From the NCBI RefSeq assembly GCF_901933205.1, contig NC_044572.1:26746501-26810500 (forward strand): a DNA stretch of 64,000 nt. The letters are read 5' to 3'. The position numbers and the translations under genes are program-made. Below are positions 49,830 to 62,263 of the stretch, piece by piece. How positions within the stretch are numbered: the first letter of the stretch is position 1; each line of letters begins with the position of its first letter. The DNA comes from Camarhynchus parvulus (taxonomy: Eukaryota > Chordata > Aves > Passeriformes > Thraupidae). The notes under the pieces are model-generated. The model was given only the letters and a program-made list of their open reading frames with translations. It did no database searches and was not told the DNA's origin.

Positions 49830-49990
49830 TAATAGAATTTCTCACAGTGGAAGTTAATTACTTTTCAGCTACAGCAAAATAAATTTCCTGTCAAGCCCAG
49901 TGACGGGAATATGCCGCTGTCACCATTTTTACCTGCAGTTTTAATTCACTGTTAATATTTGACACTAGCTTCCATTCAGGGGGCTGATCT
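49830..49990. promoter_or_regulatory. candidate cis-regulatory element with retained CpGs
   Basis: GTTAATTAC (about 49,853-49,861) is followed by non-repetitive sequence with two CpGs (GTGACGGGAATATGCCGCTG at 49,900-49,919) and TTAATTCACTGTTAATATTTG. CpGs are strongly depleted elsewhere in this AT-rich region, so their presence may reflect selection. There is no open frame. Confidence 0.17.
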
Positions 49991-50918
49991 TCTGAACAGT
50001 AGGATTTCCCAAAGGAATAGGACAGACTGGTGCTAATGTAGTATCAAGATATGTGGAAAAGAGTACACTTTGTCTCTCCTGAGTGCAGTTCAAAGAAGAT
50101 TACCTGACCTGTCTCTCACTTTAAGGAACAACAGAGAACCTCGTATTTGGTGAAATAAAAATGGCATGGCAAGATGCAACCTAAAATCCAGGGCAGAAGT
50201 GTCTAGTCTAACCTTATGCTAAGCAAACCTACATAACATACCTCTTCCTGTCTCCTTTTTGATGTGGGGTTTTTTTTTTCCTGGCCTAAAAGAGTCCATT
50301 TTTTGAGCCTGACAACTTCACTATAAATGCTGAGCTCAGTGGATGAGGGACCTTATGCGGTAATGAATGACAGAACTTTCTCCTAATTGCTTTCATAGTC
50401 TTAGTTTTCACATTTCTTTGTCTTGAAATAAATCTCTTCTTCTACAGAGACAATAATGCCATTTATCAAGTATTGGTGATATGCATTGTTGCATTCTTAT
50501 CATTAACTAATAAAAAGTCCTATATGAAGTCATGTTAGTAATCATTAACGACATAAAATTTTGCCCAGGAATTTCCAGCCTACACTCAGACTGGTTAGAT
50601 CACAAAGGATATTGTTGACTCATTTAGCTTCCCTAGTCAAAGTCTTATTTTTCAACAATTTAGTGATTTTCTTGATTCTGAGGAAACCAACATGCTTTTA
50701 ATTTTTCCTGGTTGGGTACCTGACCTGCCAAAGTGGGGTGGTTATAACAGAGGCTTATTATTTCACTGCTCACGGAACATAAGGGAAACAGTGTTTTTAC
50801 TTTTACCAAAATTCAAACCATAAAGCAGAAGATGAAATACCAGGATTTTTATCATACGGCGTTTTCCCCACAGAAGTAGCCTCAGCTGTTTCTTACTACT
50901 TGTGCTCTTCCTCTTCAG

Positions 50919-50970
50919 GAGGTGGCCTGTGACAGTGCAGAACTGTGAAGGAGCCAGGCCAGATCAACAG
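50919..50970 (+). other. candidate 52-base exon (splice signals only)
   Basis: A long pyrimidine tract ending CTCTTCCTCTTCAG (50,905-50,918) makes a strong acceptor. CAG|GTGAGG at 50,968-50,976 makes a strong donor. In one frame the segment is open and reads RWPVTVQNCEGARPDQQ; the other two frames contain stops. Its composition is GC-richer than its flanks. I do not recognise the peptide and see no partner exons, so it could belong to a long non-coding RNA, an unknown gene, or be a pseudo-exon. Confidence 0.25.
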
Positions 50971-51284
50971 GTGAGGCACAGGAGAGCTCGGGGAAGCTAA
51001 AGGATTTTGGCAGCTAAACGAGCAGACGAAAGAGGTCTGGATCTGGTTAACTTCATCTTGCTGAGCCAAGAGTTCTTAATCCTTCCCATAACTATGCTGA
51101 GCCATAGGAGGCTCTTCGATAAGGTCTTGTAAACCAGTAGAAATACCAAGGGAGATTGCATGCATATTTTGTGAACAAAATTTATTGGCAACACTGAGAA
51201 TTTAAAGGATTTTCAAAAACAAACAGGCTGAAGTTTTAATTAATGATGATGTCATGATTTCTTAGGTTTCAAAGGAGTTGTCTG

Positions 51285-51978
51285 AGTTTCATCACCACCA
51301 AGTCTTTCGTGAGGCCTTCCAGAGAGACCTGTGCAAGTCCAAGACATGAATCCATGGAAAACTCATAGAGCTCAATAAGGCCAACTGCAAGGTTCCATGC
51401 TTGAGGAACTGCCAGCATAAACACAAGGTGGGGGGTTAGGGTATTTACAGCAGCCCTGTAGAGAAGAAATTTGGGTTTGGACATATACTGGCAATGGACA
51501 AAACCCAATGCATCCAAAGCAGCATGGCCAGCAGGGAGAGAAAGTGGATTCTTCCCATCTGCTCTGCCCTTGTCAGAGCCTGCCTGGAGTGCTGCATCCA
51601 CCTCTGGGGGCCCTAGCACAGGAAAGCCACAGACCTGCTGCAATGAGTCCAGAGGAGGCCATGAAGATTATTAGAGGGCCAGAACACCTCACCTTTGAGG
51701 AAAGACTCAGAGAGTTGGGGTTGTTCAGCCTGGAGAGGAGAAGGCTCTGAGGAGATCCTACAGCAGTTTTCCAGCACCTAAGAGGACACTGCAGGGAAAA
51801 TGGGGACCAACTTTTAAATAGGGACTTAAGTAATAGGACTAGAGGTAGGTGCAGACATAAGGAAGAATTTTTTTACAATAGGGACAGTAAAAGGCTCACT
51901 GCTCATTGCAGAGAGGGATGAAATAGATGACTTTAAAAGGTCCTTTCCAACCCACAGATTTCTATGACTATATGAAGT
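51285..51978 (+). mobile_element. CR1 LINE, ORF2 C-terminus to 3' end, with internal deletions
   Basis: CR1 landmarks occur in order. GAGCTCAATAAGGCCAACTG lies at 51,368-51,387 and CAGCAGCCCTGTAGAGAAGA at 51,448-51,467. A deletion follows, then GCATGGCCAGCAGGGAGAGA (51,523-51,542) and TCAGAGCCTGCCTGGAGTGC (51,574-51,593). TCCAGAGGAGGCCATGAAGA is at 51,648-51,667, GAGAGTTGGGGTTGTTCAGC at 51,710-51,729 and TCCTTTCCAACCCACAGATT at 51,941-51,960. The element ends in TTCTATGACTATATGA at about 51,975. The frame at 51,508-51,750 decodes the conserved RLRELGLFSLERRRL motif. A 124-codon minus-strand frame (51,269-51,643), the longest in the window, is only its antisense. The copy is dead, with several deletions. 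Confidence 0.92.
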
Positions 51979-54900
51979 CCAATTAGGATTGCATGAATGT
52001 GAGCTTTAAAAATGGATCTGGAAAAGAACGGAGCTTGTTCAGAAGGTCTGTTGAATGAAGTTACTTGAGTCAGAGATGGGCAGTGCTAACTGTGCTTAAC
52101 ACCTCTGTCGCTGATGATACTGAAGTCAGAATTTATGGAAAAAAATGGAAGGGGAAATCTGGATCCCTGATCCATTTTAGCAACATACAATGTTACAAAA
52201 AATATACAAAGGTAGGGTTACAGCTTCTCCTGTAAAATGTATTTAATTTTAGCCGCAGAAATTGGTTATAAATAGGGAGGCATTAGATTTAATTGATTTT
52301 ATTGTTGTTTAAGGAACTGGAATGGAATTTCTGGTTGTTCAAACCACAGGAGACATCAGAGTTTTCCAGATCTTTAAAAACCCTCAAATCCTATGTGGCA
52401 ATGTAGTTAGAACAGTTGAGTCTACTGAAATTGCCTTTTTTTCAGAGCATTAGGTTTAATTCTGACCCTTAAAGTTGAGATGAAATTGTGGCTTAGAAAT
52501 GAAGCTAGCTCATAAGGGTACTATTCAGCACGCTTTGAATTTCTGATTCAGTTTCTGTGCTAGTTGAAACTTCTTTATTTTGCTTGACTCATTCATTTCT
52601 GTGAAAATCCATATTAGTGAAATGCCAGCTCCTTTATGGCAGCATATGGGGTTTTTAAAGGTGTCTGTAGCTTTATAACAAACCAGACAATTCTCTTTTA
52701 GAAAAGGTTCCTATGGTGTAGTTTCAACCTTCCACAAAAAATAAAAGCCCTAGGCCACAAAGGGGAGATCATATTTATTCCACCAAAATGTTCACACAGG
52801 TGTCATTCAGCATTTTAGAATATGTCTTTATATGTTTTGGGTTTCACTTAAATGCCCATTAATACTCATAAAATTATAAATAAGGATTTTTAACGTGCAT
52901 TTTGTACTCCTTGGTTTTCATTTTTCTGTCAATCACTTCTGTTAGTATTAATATAGAAACAAAAGTTTGGTGTTTATATTCCAGTGCCTATGTGTCTTGG
53001 AACCTCAATTTCTGAAACTTTTGTGAAGCTTTAAACAGAGAGCTATAACATCACACAGAAAACAAACAATATGACCACAGAAGCTCTAGAGAAATCAAAC
53101 CTTAACTGTGGAAATACACTGAATTCCATGTGAAATAAATAAGAAAGTATGCAAGCTGCCTACAGATGAAGGTACATGTTTTTCTTACTTGATATTTTAA
53201 TTTCTCCTCCTTACACTTCCTTCACAGCAACTGTTCAAAGTAGGAAATTTCTGCTATAGAAAGACGTCATCTCAACTTGTATTGTGGTAACTTAAATCTT
53301 GTCATACCTGGAAGATCAGGCACAGCTTCCCAAGGGATCCTGCTGTTCTTGAAAGTAATTGCCTATGGTTAAAGTAATCAGTTATGAAATCAGATAAATG
53401 CATCATGTGGTCATCTAAAGAGAAGTGAGATTTACATTTGTTACTTGCATATTTAGCTATGTCCACATATTTTAAATTAAGAATATAGCAAATACATGTA
53501 ATATTTGTAATGGAATGAGTAGAAGGTACTAAATCCCTTGTTTACAACCACCTTGAGTATGTAAACTCAACAAATGCATAGCAGTTTGTTTAAGAGAGGA
53601 AACCTCAGACAGAGAATTAACTTTGGCACCTGTTTTGCAGCTGTTTTGCAGCTGTGGGACTATAAAGGTAAGAAAAATGGTATTTGTGGCTTAGAAAGCA
53701 CCTCCCAAAGACAGTGGTTCCTCTATATTTCTGAAACTCTTGTTTTTCCCATTCCACACATTCTGATTTCTCACATCTTGCATCGCATGCTACAAAATTA
53801 TTAATAAGAAACGCTATGTTCTATTTTGGCTGTCTTTTAAAAATTTGCAAAAGATGCCATTTATCATCATATTTCTTATTAAACCTTGGTAGAAAGAGCA
53901 CACAGCAGTGCATCTTGGAAGTCATAGCTGTGAAGAAAAGCACTTTCTGCTATTTTCTCACTGATTGTAGCTAATGTTAAAATAATTACTGGTAAAGGGT
54001 CTCCCTGCTGTTTGATTGCCAAGTTCCACAGTTGCAAGGACTTCAGGTTCTTCCCTCTTTGAAACTTTAGTTGGCTTAGTTCAGGCTATTTTTCATGTCT
54101 CTTTGCATGTTTTCAAAATCCCTTAACACCTCAAGCTTCTTTCATCAGAGACGTAACTAGTTTGAGGGCTTAATGAAGATACATTGGAAAGGAGCATGAG
54201 TATTTCAGTGATATTTTCTTTCTTTACATAAAAGATAAAAAGGGAGGTAGGTTAGTGTTGCTTGAGAAAAAAGTAGAAATGTGCTGGCTGTGGACTTTAT
54301 TCATTGTGCTGGTTTACCACAATCATCCTTGTTACTGGGAGCACTTTGGTAGCAACACTACTCCAGCAAGAAAATGTGGCCAAAATACTCTTCTAGAAAA
54401 ACATATTCACAGGTTTCTGTCTCTCAGAATGTGTGCCTTGAGGTATTTTTTCTATCTAGCTGACTGTACTGGGATTCTTGCTCTTTTAATTGGGATTCTT
54501 GTTCTTGAAATGGTATCTTTTAAAGTTGCTTTTCTTTGACACTCATTATATTTGTTTCTACAAGTTAACAACCAGGAAAAGTGCAAAAAGCTTACCCAAA
54601 TTAAATACCTGAGCATAAATACAATGATAATATGTGAATCATTAAGCACAGTCACCATATAATATTTTTAATTTTAAGCATCATGAAAAGGCAGCATTAA
54701 GATTCAGGTATGTTTAATAAAGACATCTGATGCAAACATAATTCTTCCTCTCTGTTCCTCCCAAAACTGTGGTTTGTGTTGGGGATGGTCACCCTCTTAA
54801 CTGTTTGTTCAATGTTTCCTTAATCTGGATACTGCTGGGACCATATTGCTTCTTACAGGAAATCCTGTTAAAACATGAACCATTTTTAAAAACACCTCAC

Positions 54901-57900
54901 CTTGCCTTCCTCTCTAAATCGTAGCTATTGGTAAATCTTAGTCACCAGTGGTTATTAAGTCTGGACAATATTACCACTGTCTATTCCAAGAAGAAGTCAT
55001 GATACTTTGCTATGACTGGCTTGTACTATCACACACAACTCCTTATCACTTTGCACTGTACTGTGTGGACCACCATGTAGTTTGGAGAAGCTGTTATTTT
55101 TAGGTGAAATACCACCACCTACAGAATATAATCAAGATCACTGATAAAATGTAAAGTAGAAATATAAAGATGGTTGATTATTTTCCATTAGATTCAAGCA
55201 TTTCATTCTACCGTCTGTCTTTTTTAATCATCTCCAGTGTGATATCCTGGAATGGAGCTCCTGACACATAATAGAAAGCTGTGTTGAAAACATAGATATG
55301 TTCCTCAGTTCAAGAAGTCTGTGTTATCTCAGAAGTAAATAAAAAGTCTCGTGACCTTTTCATTTTCTTCTGAGACAAAAGGCTTGAGAGGAATGTTTTG
55401 CCAGCTGTTTTACTTTTAAATTACAATGCCATGATTGGTTTCATTTCTGGGTCACCCATAGCAACCATTATTTGAAACCACAAGAACAGTCCATTCTGCA
55501 TTTAAAACTCCTTTGGGTTAAAGTCCAAGTGGTACAATTTATCTGACTTGTTATTTGGGGTTTTTTTGTTTGTTTTACAGGAATCAAATTCACTGCCTTG
55601 AAAAATCCTGTTATTTCATTCCAGTGTCTCTTTTCAATACATAATTATGTGGGTGCTTTGGACTAAAGAATCAGTTTCTATAGCTAATAAGAGATTAATC
55701 ATTGCACTGAGGTAATTCATGCCATGTACATGCAATCAGTGGCCAGAACTGTATTTTCAGTGCAAATGAGTCTCAGGCCAATACAGAGATCAACACAATT
55801 GAATTCACTTTGGTCCAATGTAATGGATTTAATTTTATTCCAATTATAATAGTGACCATGAAGTAATCTAGATATCCAGACTATTGTTTGTAAGGGAATC
55901 TGTCTGAATCTGTGTAGGAGCATGTAGAACTGAGTCTTAAGATTCTTGCATCTTCCTATGTATGTGCAATAGATTTATTAATGTTGAAATCACTGTAATG
56001 AACTGTCCTAGAAACAGACATCTACTTGACTTCTGTAACTACATTTGAGTCCTGTCATTACCCCTTGAGTCAACTGTCTCTCCTTGAAAGTAGATTTGCT
56101 CCTGCTGCTTAAGGCCAGTGACATGGCAGAATTTCAAGGCTTAATTCCCTTCTTGACGACATGATAGTTTTTACATCAGGATCAGGCTGCACTAGTTCTC
56201 AAACTATATGCAAGCACTGACAGCTGTCCAGATTCTAAACTGGGGCTCAAACCTGCACATGGATCTTACCTAATTTGCTAGTGCAGACCCAGCCAACTCA
56301 GCGCCTCCTACTCTTCTCCATAAGGCAAATGAAGACAGTAGGTAGGATGAAAGGAAACACAGAAAGAAAAGCAGAGTTCATTTGGTCCCGAATTGCATTA
56401 AGTGCTGCATTGTCTAACAAAGAGGAAATACACTGTCATAGACAACAATTATGTTACTGGAACCTTAATAAATTTGTTTTTGAAACAGAGAAAGTGGTTG
56501 GATTTCTTTCACAAAATGACCCTTGATAGAAGACCACAGGAATGATAGGAAAACTATGGGAGAAAAAGCAGTTCTTAAAAAAAAAAACAACTTATTGATG
56601 TCAAATGAGATGACACGAGAGCATATGCTAAATGCTGGTTTTACTTTTTGGTGTCTTCATGAGATCTTTAAATACTTAAAATTACACATTACCCTACTTG
56701 TCCCAGATTAACCTCCAATAACATTAACTCTGGCTAATGTCTCCATTATTTCTTACCACTTATGCTGAATTTTTTGAATACTCTAGTGAACTCACTCCCC
56801 TTTAGAAGTCATGTATGTCCCTAAATACCATAGAGTTTAATCAGCTATGGTGTAATTTTAAATGTCAAGGCCAAGGTCTGTCAGATATAATTTGTTCTTT
56901 TACTGAAATTTGGATGCATGTTTCAGTTAAATTGAGATTGTCCATTTAAAGCAAAGTCCCAATTATGGGACACAAAATGAATTCAGTTCTTGCTGAAGAA
57001 GTAAAAGATTTAACAATAACTCCAAAAAGGAATTGATCAGCAGACCTCAACATAATTTTTCCCATCCCACCAGCTGCCACAGCCGAGCTGTCCTGTACAA
57101 ACCACTTGACAAAGTCTGTCGCTGCAGTTACTGCACTATTTATAGCTGCACTGTTTATGCCTCTACAGTTATAGCAGCGTCAGCACTTTAATTATAAACC
57201 TTATTATCCAAAGAATTACTACTAAGCAACAAAAAATCACCCTCAGCTGCAAGTTTGGATGTGAAGTGTTCTCAAGTGTAATTTGCACTTAGGTTGTGGT
57301 AGGCCAGATTCAGCGCCTGCTAAATACTGAAAGCAAGGGAAAAAGTTTAAAAACTACCATAGATTTATAATTTTCAACTGTTTAATGTGAGCCAAGAGTT
57401 TTGCATAAACCAGCAAATAAGGATCATTTTTTCCTTTATGATTTAGAATTTAATTTTTTAATGATATTTTTTTAGCAAAAATATTGATTTAGTATTACTG
57501 GCATGTACTTTAAATGCAACTATATTGAAAGTGTTAAGTTAATCTACAGTAATGAATAGATATTGCACTATAATTAGGTACCACATCTTTCACTGCAAAA
57601 CACAAACCTTCATATTCCTCCTTGCTGAAAACTCTGGACTCAGGATTGAATATTTCAATATTTGTTTTTCTGTTGTTTTTTTTTCCATAGTTTTTACCAT
57701 GTGGGGACATTTACAGACAAAAACAACATATTTGATTTTCCATCCATATCTAAAACATTAGAAAGAGAAAACAAGACCTTTCCTTATTTCATTCTCTTCA
57801 GTGTTCCATGGAGCATTACAAAACCTTCTGAGAAGCATAAACACAAAGAGACACAAATATAAATTAATAAACCTAAACAAATAAATAGACCTACCTCTTT

Positions 57901-60900
57901 CAACTGATCTGCCATGTCTCTACAGCAGACCTACCAGCATAATCTATTTAAAAAATTTATTTGGCTAATTTTGACATTTTCCTTCAATATAAACCCACCT
58001 AATTTCCCCCTTTTCTGGATATAAATAAATGGTTGATTTTTTTTCCTGAAATTGTTTCATAATTTGTCTATAGATGTGTGTTTTGTTCACCTTGTCCTAC
58101 ATAGATGGAATTATTGTCCATTGAAATACTTCTGAAAGTGTGTGCATGTGTTTCCATATGAAATAAAATACAATTTAGATTAATATTTATTTTATTTTGG
58201 TAGGGAACTTGGATTTTGTATGTACTGCTGGAACTGTTTCTTTGATGAGCCTCATACTGTGAGATATAATCAGGTACAACTCAAGCAATGAATGAAGCAG
58301 ATCTCTATACAATTTTTGAACAGCATGGTTCTGTTCAATTATATGAGACACGATCAGTTGTGTATGACCTACATGTGAAAGTAGACTATGTTTGCTTTAG
58401 TGGGAAGAGTTATCCCTTGCCAGTTCTCATCTTCCCTCCTAATGTAGTGCCTCTATGTGGAAGCAAAACAACAAGAGGAATTTGTAAGTTTCTCAAGATA
58501 GTACCTCTCAAAATATGACCTCACTGCTAGGGATTCAAAGGCAGCAGAGAGAACCTGATTCTCTTTAGAAATGATCTTGCTCACTTTAACCAAAGATAGA
58601 ATTTGTGATTTATTTTGCTGGATATATGAGGAATGTACTGGAACCTCACCTGAAATACCATGAAATATGTGAAAATAAACACATCCATTATCTGCCAGTT
58701 TAAGTGGTCTCCTTGCAGCTTTTTTTTATTCTAATCAGTGTCTCCATGATATTTTAACATGTTGCATTTTAGCATAAGTGAGTAGGAGATTCATTACCAA
58801 GAATTCTGAAAAGCTTCTAGAGAACACTTGGAGTCCTTTCCTGAAACAAAATTGTATTCAATTTTATGCAGATGATTCACTGGAAAGATTCACATCAAGG
58901 TCTCATGTGATCCAAATTTTTTGACAGGCCTAAAAAGATTTTTCCCTTTCCTTCTCTGACATTGAGATAACAAAGAAAATTTCTTCAGTCAAAAGCATAA
59001 GAAAGAATCTAAGGTTAAAATACTGTTTGGGTCATTGCTCAGCTACCTACCACAGGACACTATATTGACACAGATTCCTTCAGTCCCTGCATTTTCTTTC
59101 CTTCATAATATGCTTCTATGATTGTTCCAAAACTTCAGCTGTGAAGATCTTAAGTCTCTTTGTGTTACATCATTAAAGTTATTTACCTTAAGTTCCATTT
59201 ATAGGTACATAAAATGACATTTCTGTAATGCTGCATGTGAAGAAATGTCTTCAATGTACCTGACAGGACACTTGGAAGACAAATGGTGACTTAGAAAGGT
59301 TAAAAGAAAGTGAGAGAGTGTTATGCAAAACAGCTATTCACAAAGGGTGAAGTAGTTGAATTTGAAACACTGAAGAGTATTGAATCATTATGGTGATGAA
59401 TTGTCTTTGCTATCCATGATACTCAATACACTGATCTTCTTGCCTACAATAGTGAGTTTAGTATATATAATCAGCAATAGTGAAGAATACATCACTATGT
59501 CAATCCAAATTAGGTTTCAGAAAATGTCTCTCTTTTAAAAAAAACCTCTATGCACAAGAGGATGAATTGACAAATTTTATTTGCTGCTTTATCTTTTAAA
59601 AAGAGAAAATTCAAGTTCTTAAGTGCTCCATCCTCAATACATAGATAGGATAGTCATGGTTTTATTTAGCTACTAGATAACATGACAGAGCATTTTTGAA
59701 GTCAGAGCAGTCCACACTAAAAATATAATAATAAATAAATAAAAATTTACTAGTAGCTTCTTTAAACATCAAGTGGGAAATGCTAAGGAGGAACATAGGA
59801 AAGAAAATACAGGGCTTGTCCTCATTTAGGGATATTTCAAAAGAGTTTCTACACGGAACTCCCCATGGCTCTGGTGAAAGGGATACCAGAATGAGACACA
59901 ACACTGAGAACTATCTTTATTTTATCTCAAAAGAGTTCTGAGTATTAGAAGTGGCACTTTTTGAAAGAGTATGACCTCTTTTCAGCCCACATCTTATACT
60001 TCATAAATGGAATATCCTTTAGAACATGCACTTCTAGCAGGGTGCTCCAGAGGCCTTCAGTACCTTCTTTAGAGGGAGCAGTTGTGAAAAATATGCTGAG
60101 GAAGACTAATCATTCAGGTCTGGTAAACTGATGGAGCAGCCTGAAGGTTGCACATTGCCACTAACACCATCCAGATTTCCAGGCTTTGTGGACAGCCATC
60201 CCCACAGAAATACACTGAGTTCTGGTGAAGCTCTGGCCAGACTCCCCAACTTGCATACATACAGCAGCTGCATATCCCAAAAATTCAAGGAGCTGAAGTG
60301 CTTGGGAATAAACTGGAAAGCAGACCCTTGTACTTAAGTTGATCCCAGTGAGGCATTGGTCCAAAATTGTTTCAACAGTGAGCCATTAACTTTATGTTGG
60401 AAAAATAAAAATTTAATTGACTCGATCCTGCAACAGGATGACAGATCTCTATTTGTTTGGAGTGTGAGTAGTGATTGCTGGCAAGTTATTTGGTTACTCA
60501 TAAAACCAAACTCTCTCTTTGGACTATGCCACTGCACAAGCACAGGTGTGTAGACCTCATTTTGGGGGAACATAGCTTACATTACAGAGCTTTTGCACAG
60601 AGATCCAAATGATTCTGACTTCCCACAGACCCAGGAACTCTGCAGCACAAGCTATAACACTGTGCATGCTGAAAACCATTGCCCTAGCCACCCAAAATAG
60701 CCATGTGATTTGTAAATGCTGTAAGATGCACAGTGTTCAATTTTATTTTGACACACTCCATAAAGCTTTCGGATTTTAGCTTTACTAGGAAGAGGGTGGT
60801 TCCACATGTAAGATTTCTGATTTAGACACATTTAGGAAGTAACATTATTACACACTTTATTAACTAGTCATTAAAATCTATTGGTTTTAATGGTTTTAAT

Positions 60901-62093
60901 TAAAAACTACTGAGTTTCTCCTGGAGAAAAACAAGCAACTCCTGAAAACTCAATGAATAAGATTTCTGTGTTTTATAACTAGAAATTCAACACCTTTCAT
61001 GTAACAGTGAAATAGATCTTATGGTAACTTTCTACCATGTCACACTTACACCGCAGAGAATTATATTCCCAAATTAATGTAGTCACTGATAATTCAGGTT
61101 ATATTACTGAAAATGTAAAATATGTATTACAGGACTGCAGCAAAACAGTAATAAAAATGAATAATTTTATTATTATTTAATTATATTTAAATAATTTTAT
61201 TTAGACATATGATTCACAGCTTCATATTAAGTACACCCCTATACTTAAAATACTTGCAAAATTAAATTTTTTGTAGAAAGAGGATGGTAGTGTTTTATTA
61301 GAAATGAGCATGGTTATGATTCCTATAATATTTTTTTTCCTAGAGCTGAAGTAATTTTTTACTTTTATAAAAAACTGAACAGCTTAGAGGTACATTTCAT
61401 ATTTTACTTTCTAATGAATCCCAAGTCAGAAAGGTCTTCAGCACATAAGGCATCCTAAACGTTATTGACATATGCTGTGGACTTTGACAAGTAAAATGAT
61501 GAGATCTTAAGTAACAGATACATTCTCTCTGAAGAGCACTTTATATGGTTTGGCTATCTTCCAAAGAAAAATCATGTAGCTTAGTTAACCCATGATACTG
61601 ACATCTGCCTCTCACAGGAAGCCGAGGGAATCTTGTAAAGGTCACAGTGTTAACTGGCAGGGTAACTGATTAAGATAAGCCTGTAACACACTGTATTGTA
61701 CACAACAATATACTGGGGAAAAGGAAGAAAAGGAGAGTAATTTCCCTTTCTGCTATGTGCACACAGATATGCTGCTTTCTGTAAGCAGTATGAGTAAAAG
61801 TAAATGTGAGTCTTAGCAAAAGGTGAGCTCATATTGGCTAAATGAATTTTTGATATCAGCAGTGCTTTTTTCCTAACATAATGTCTGGGAATGAAATGCA
61901 AAGTTACATGACATTTACATCACTCAATATTTTAAAAAAAACCCCTTGATTAAAATTTAATGCCTCAGATTTCTCATCAATTAAGAATAAAAGTCAGATA
62001 GATCTCATGGAGAACTAAACACATAGGTGAGGAGTGGGCAAAGTAGGACATGGAGACTCCCCACTCTCTACTCTTCTGATTCTTCTTCCCCAG
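51979..62093. other. long AT-rich non-coding stretch
   Basis: About 10 kb with no recognisable gene, LINE, LTR or RNA gene. A candidate regulatory segment at 57,060-57,260 is listed separately. An exact 11-base duplication (CTGTTTTGCAG) lies at 53,630-53,651, and a diverged 22-base duplication at about 54,470-54,507. Open frames up to 94 codons (for example plus 54,255-54,539) have no recognisable product. Confidence 0.5.
57060..57260. promoter_or_regulatory. candidate cis-regulatory element (E-box and MEF2-type sites)
   Basis: An E-box CAGCTG lies at 57,071-57,076. A perfect MEF2-type motif CTATTTATAG is at 57,136-57,145, followed by a second variant (CTGTTTATGC) 15-16 bases on, and TTTAATTATAAA follows. 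Retained CpGs occur at about 57,083, 57,119 and 57,178. The segment also shows short quasi-repeats around TGCACTATTTAT / TGCACTGTTTAT. E-box plus MEF2 is a known muscle and neuronal enhancer combination, but this is motif matching only. Confidence 0.22.
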
Positions 62094-62180
62094 CTTCAGA
62101 GCCCTCACAGATAACTTTCCCCATGCTGTTTTATTGTAGCCAAATTTCTGTGGCAGCGCCTGTGTCTTACACGGGTACAG
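62094..62180 (+). other. candidate 87-base exon (splice signals only)
   Basis: A pyrimidine-rich stretch (62,059-62,093, ending TTCTTCCCCAG) is followed by 87 bases and a strong donor, ACAG|GTAAGG, at 62,181. An alternative acceptor, TTTTATTGTAG, ends at 62,140. The segment is open in the frame that decodes QISVAAPVSYTGTG near its end, inside a 78-codon frame at 62,027-62,263. I do not recognise the product. CpGs are retained (near 62,157 and 62,172). It could be a lncRNA exon or chance. Confidence 0.22.
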
Positions 62181-62263
62181 GTAAGGACAGCTTCAGGACA
62201 GGCAAACATAAACAGGGCACATGTGTGGCAAGAAACCCAGAGCGAGATGATGATGAGCTGTAG

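Larger units (their letters stand above)
49593..51284. other. non-coding DNA with candidate exon and regulatory segment
   Basis: There is no recognisable gene. It holds a possible regulatory segment at 49,830-49,990 and a splice-signal-flanked segment at 50,919-50,970, both listed separately. A poly-T stretch of 11 bases lies near 50,269-50,279. Confidence 0.5.

Noticed and set aside
51269..51643. 124-codon minus-strand open frame, the longest in the window
   Set aside because: It is antisense to a recognisable CR1 copy on the plus strand; no independent protein signal.
53621..53670. Duplicated acceptor-like TTTTGCAG and donor-like AAAG|GTAAGA enclosing a tiny exon reading LWDYK
   Set aside because: The pyrimidine tract is poor, the exon would be only 16-27 bases, and the duplication is simple slippage. 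Evidence is weaker than for the listed candidates.
58288..58518. 76-codon plus-strand frame with fairly balanced composition
   Set aside because: No family resemblance, no splice or promoter context, and length within chance expectation.
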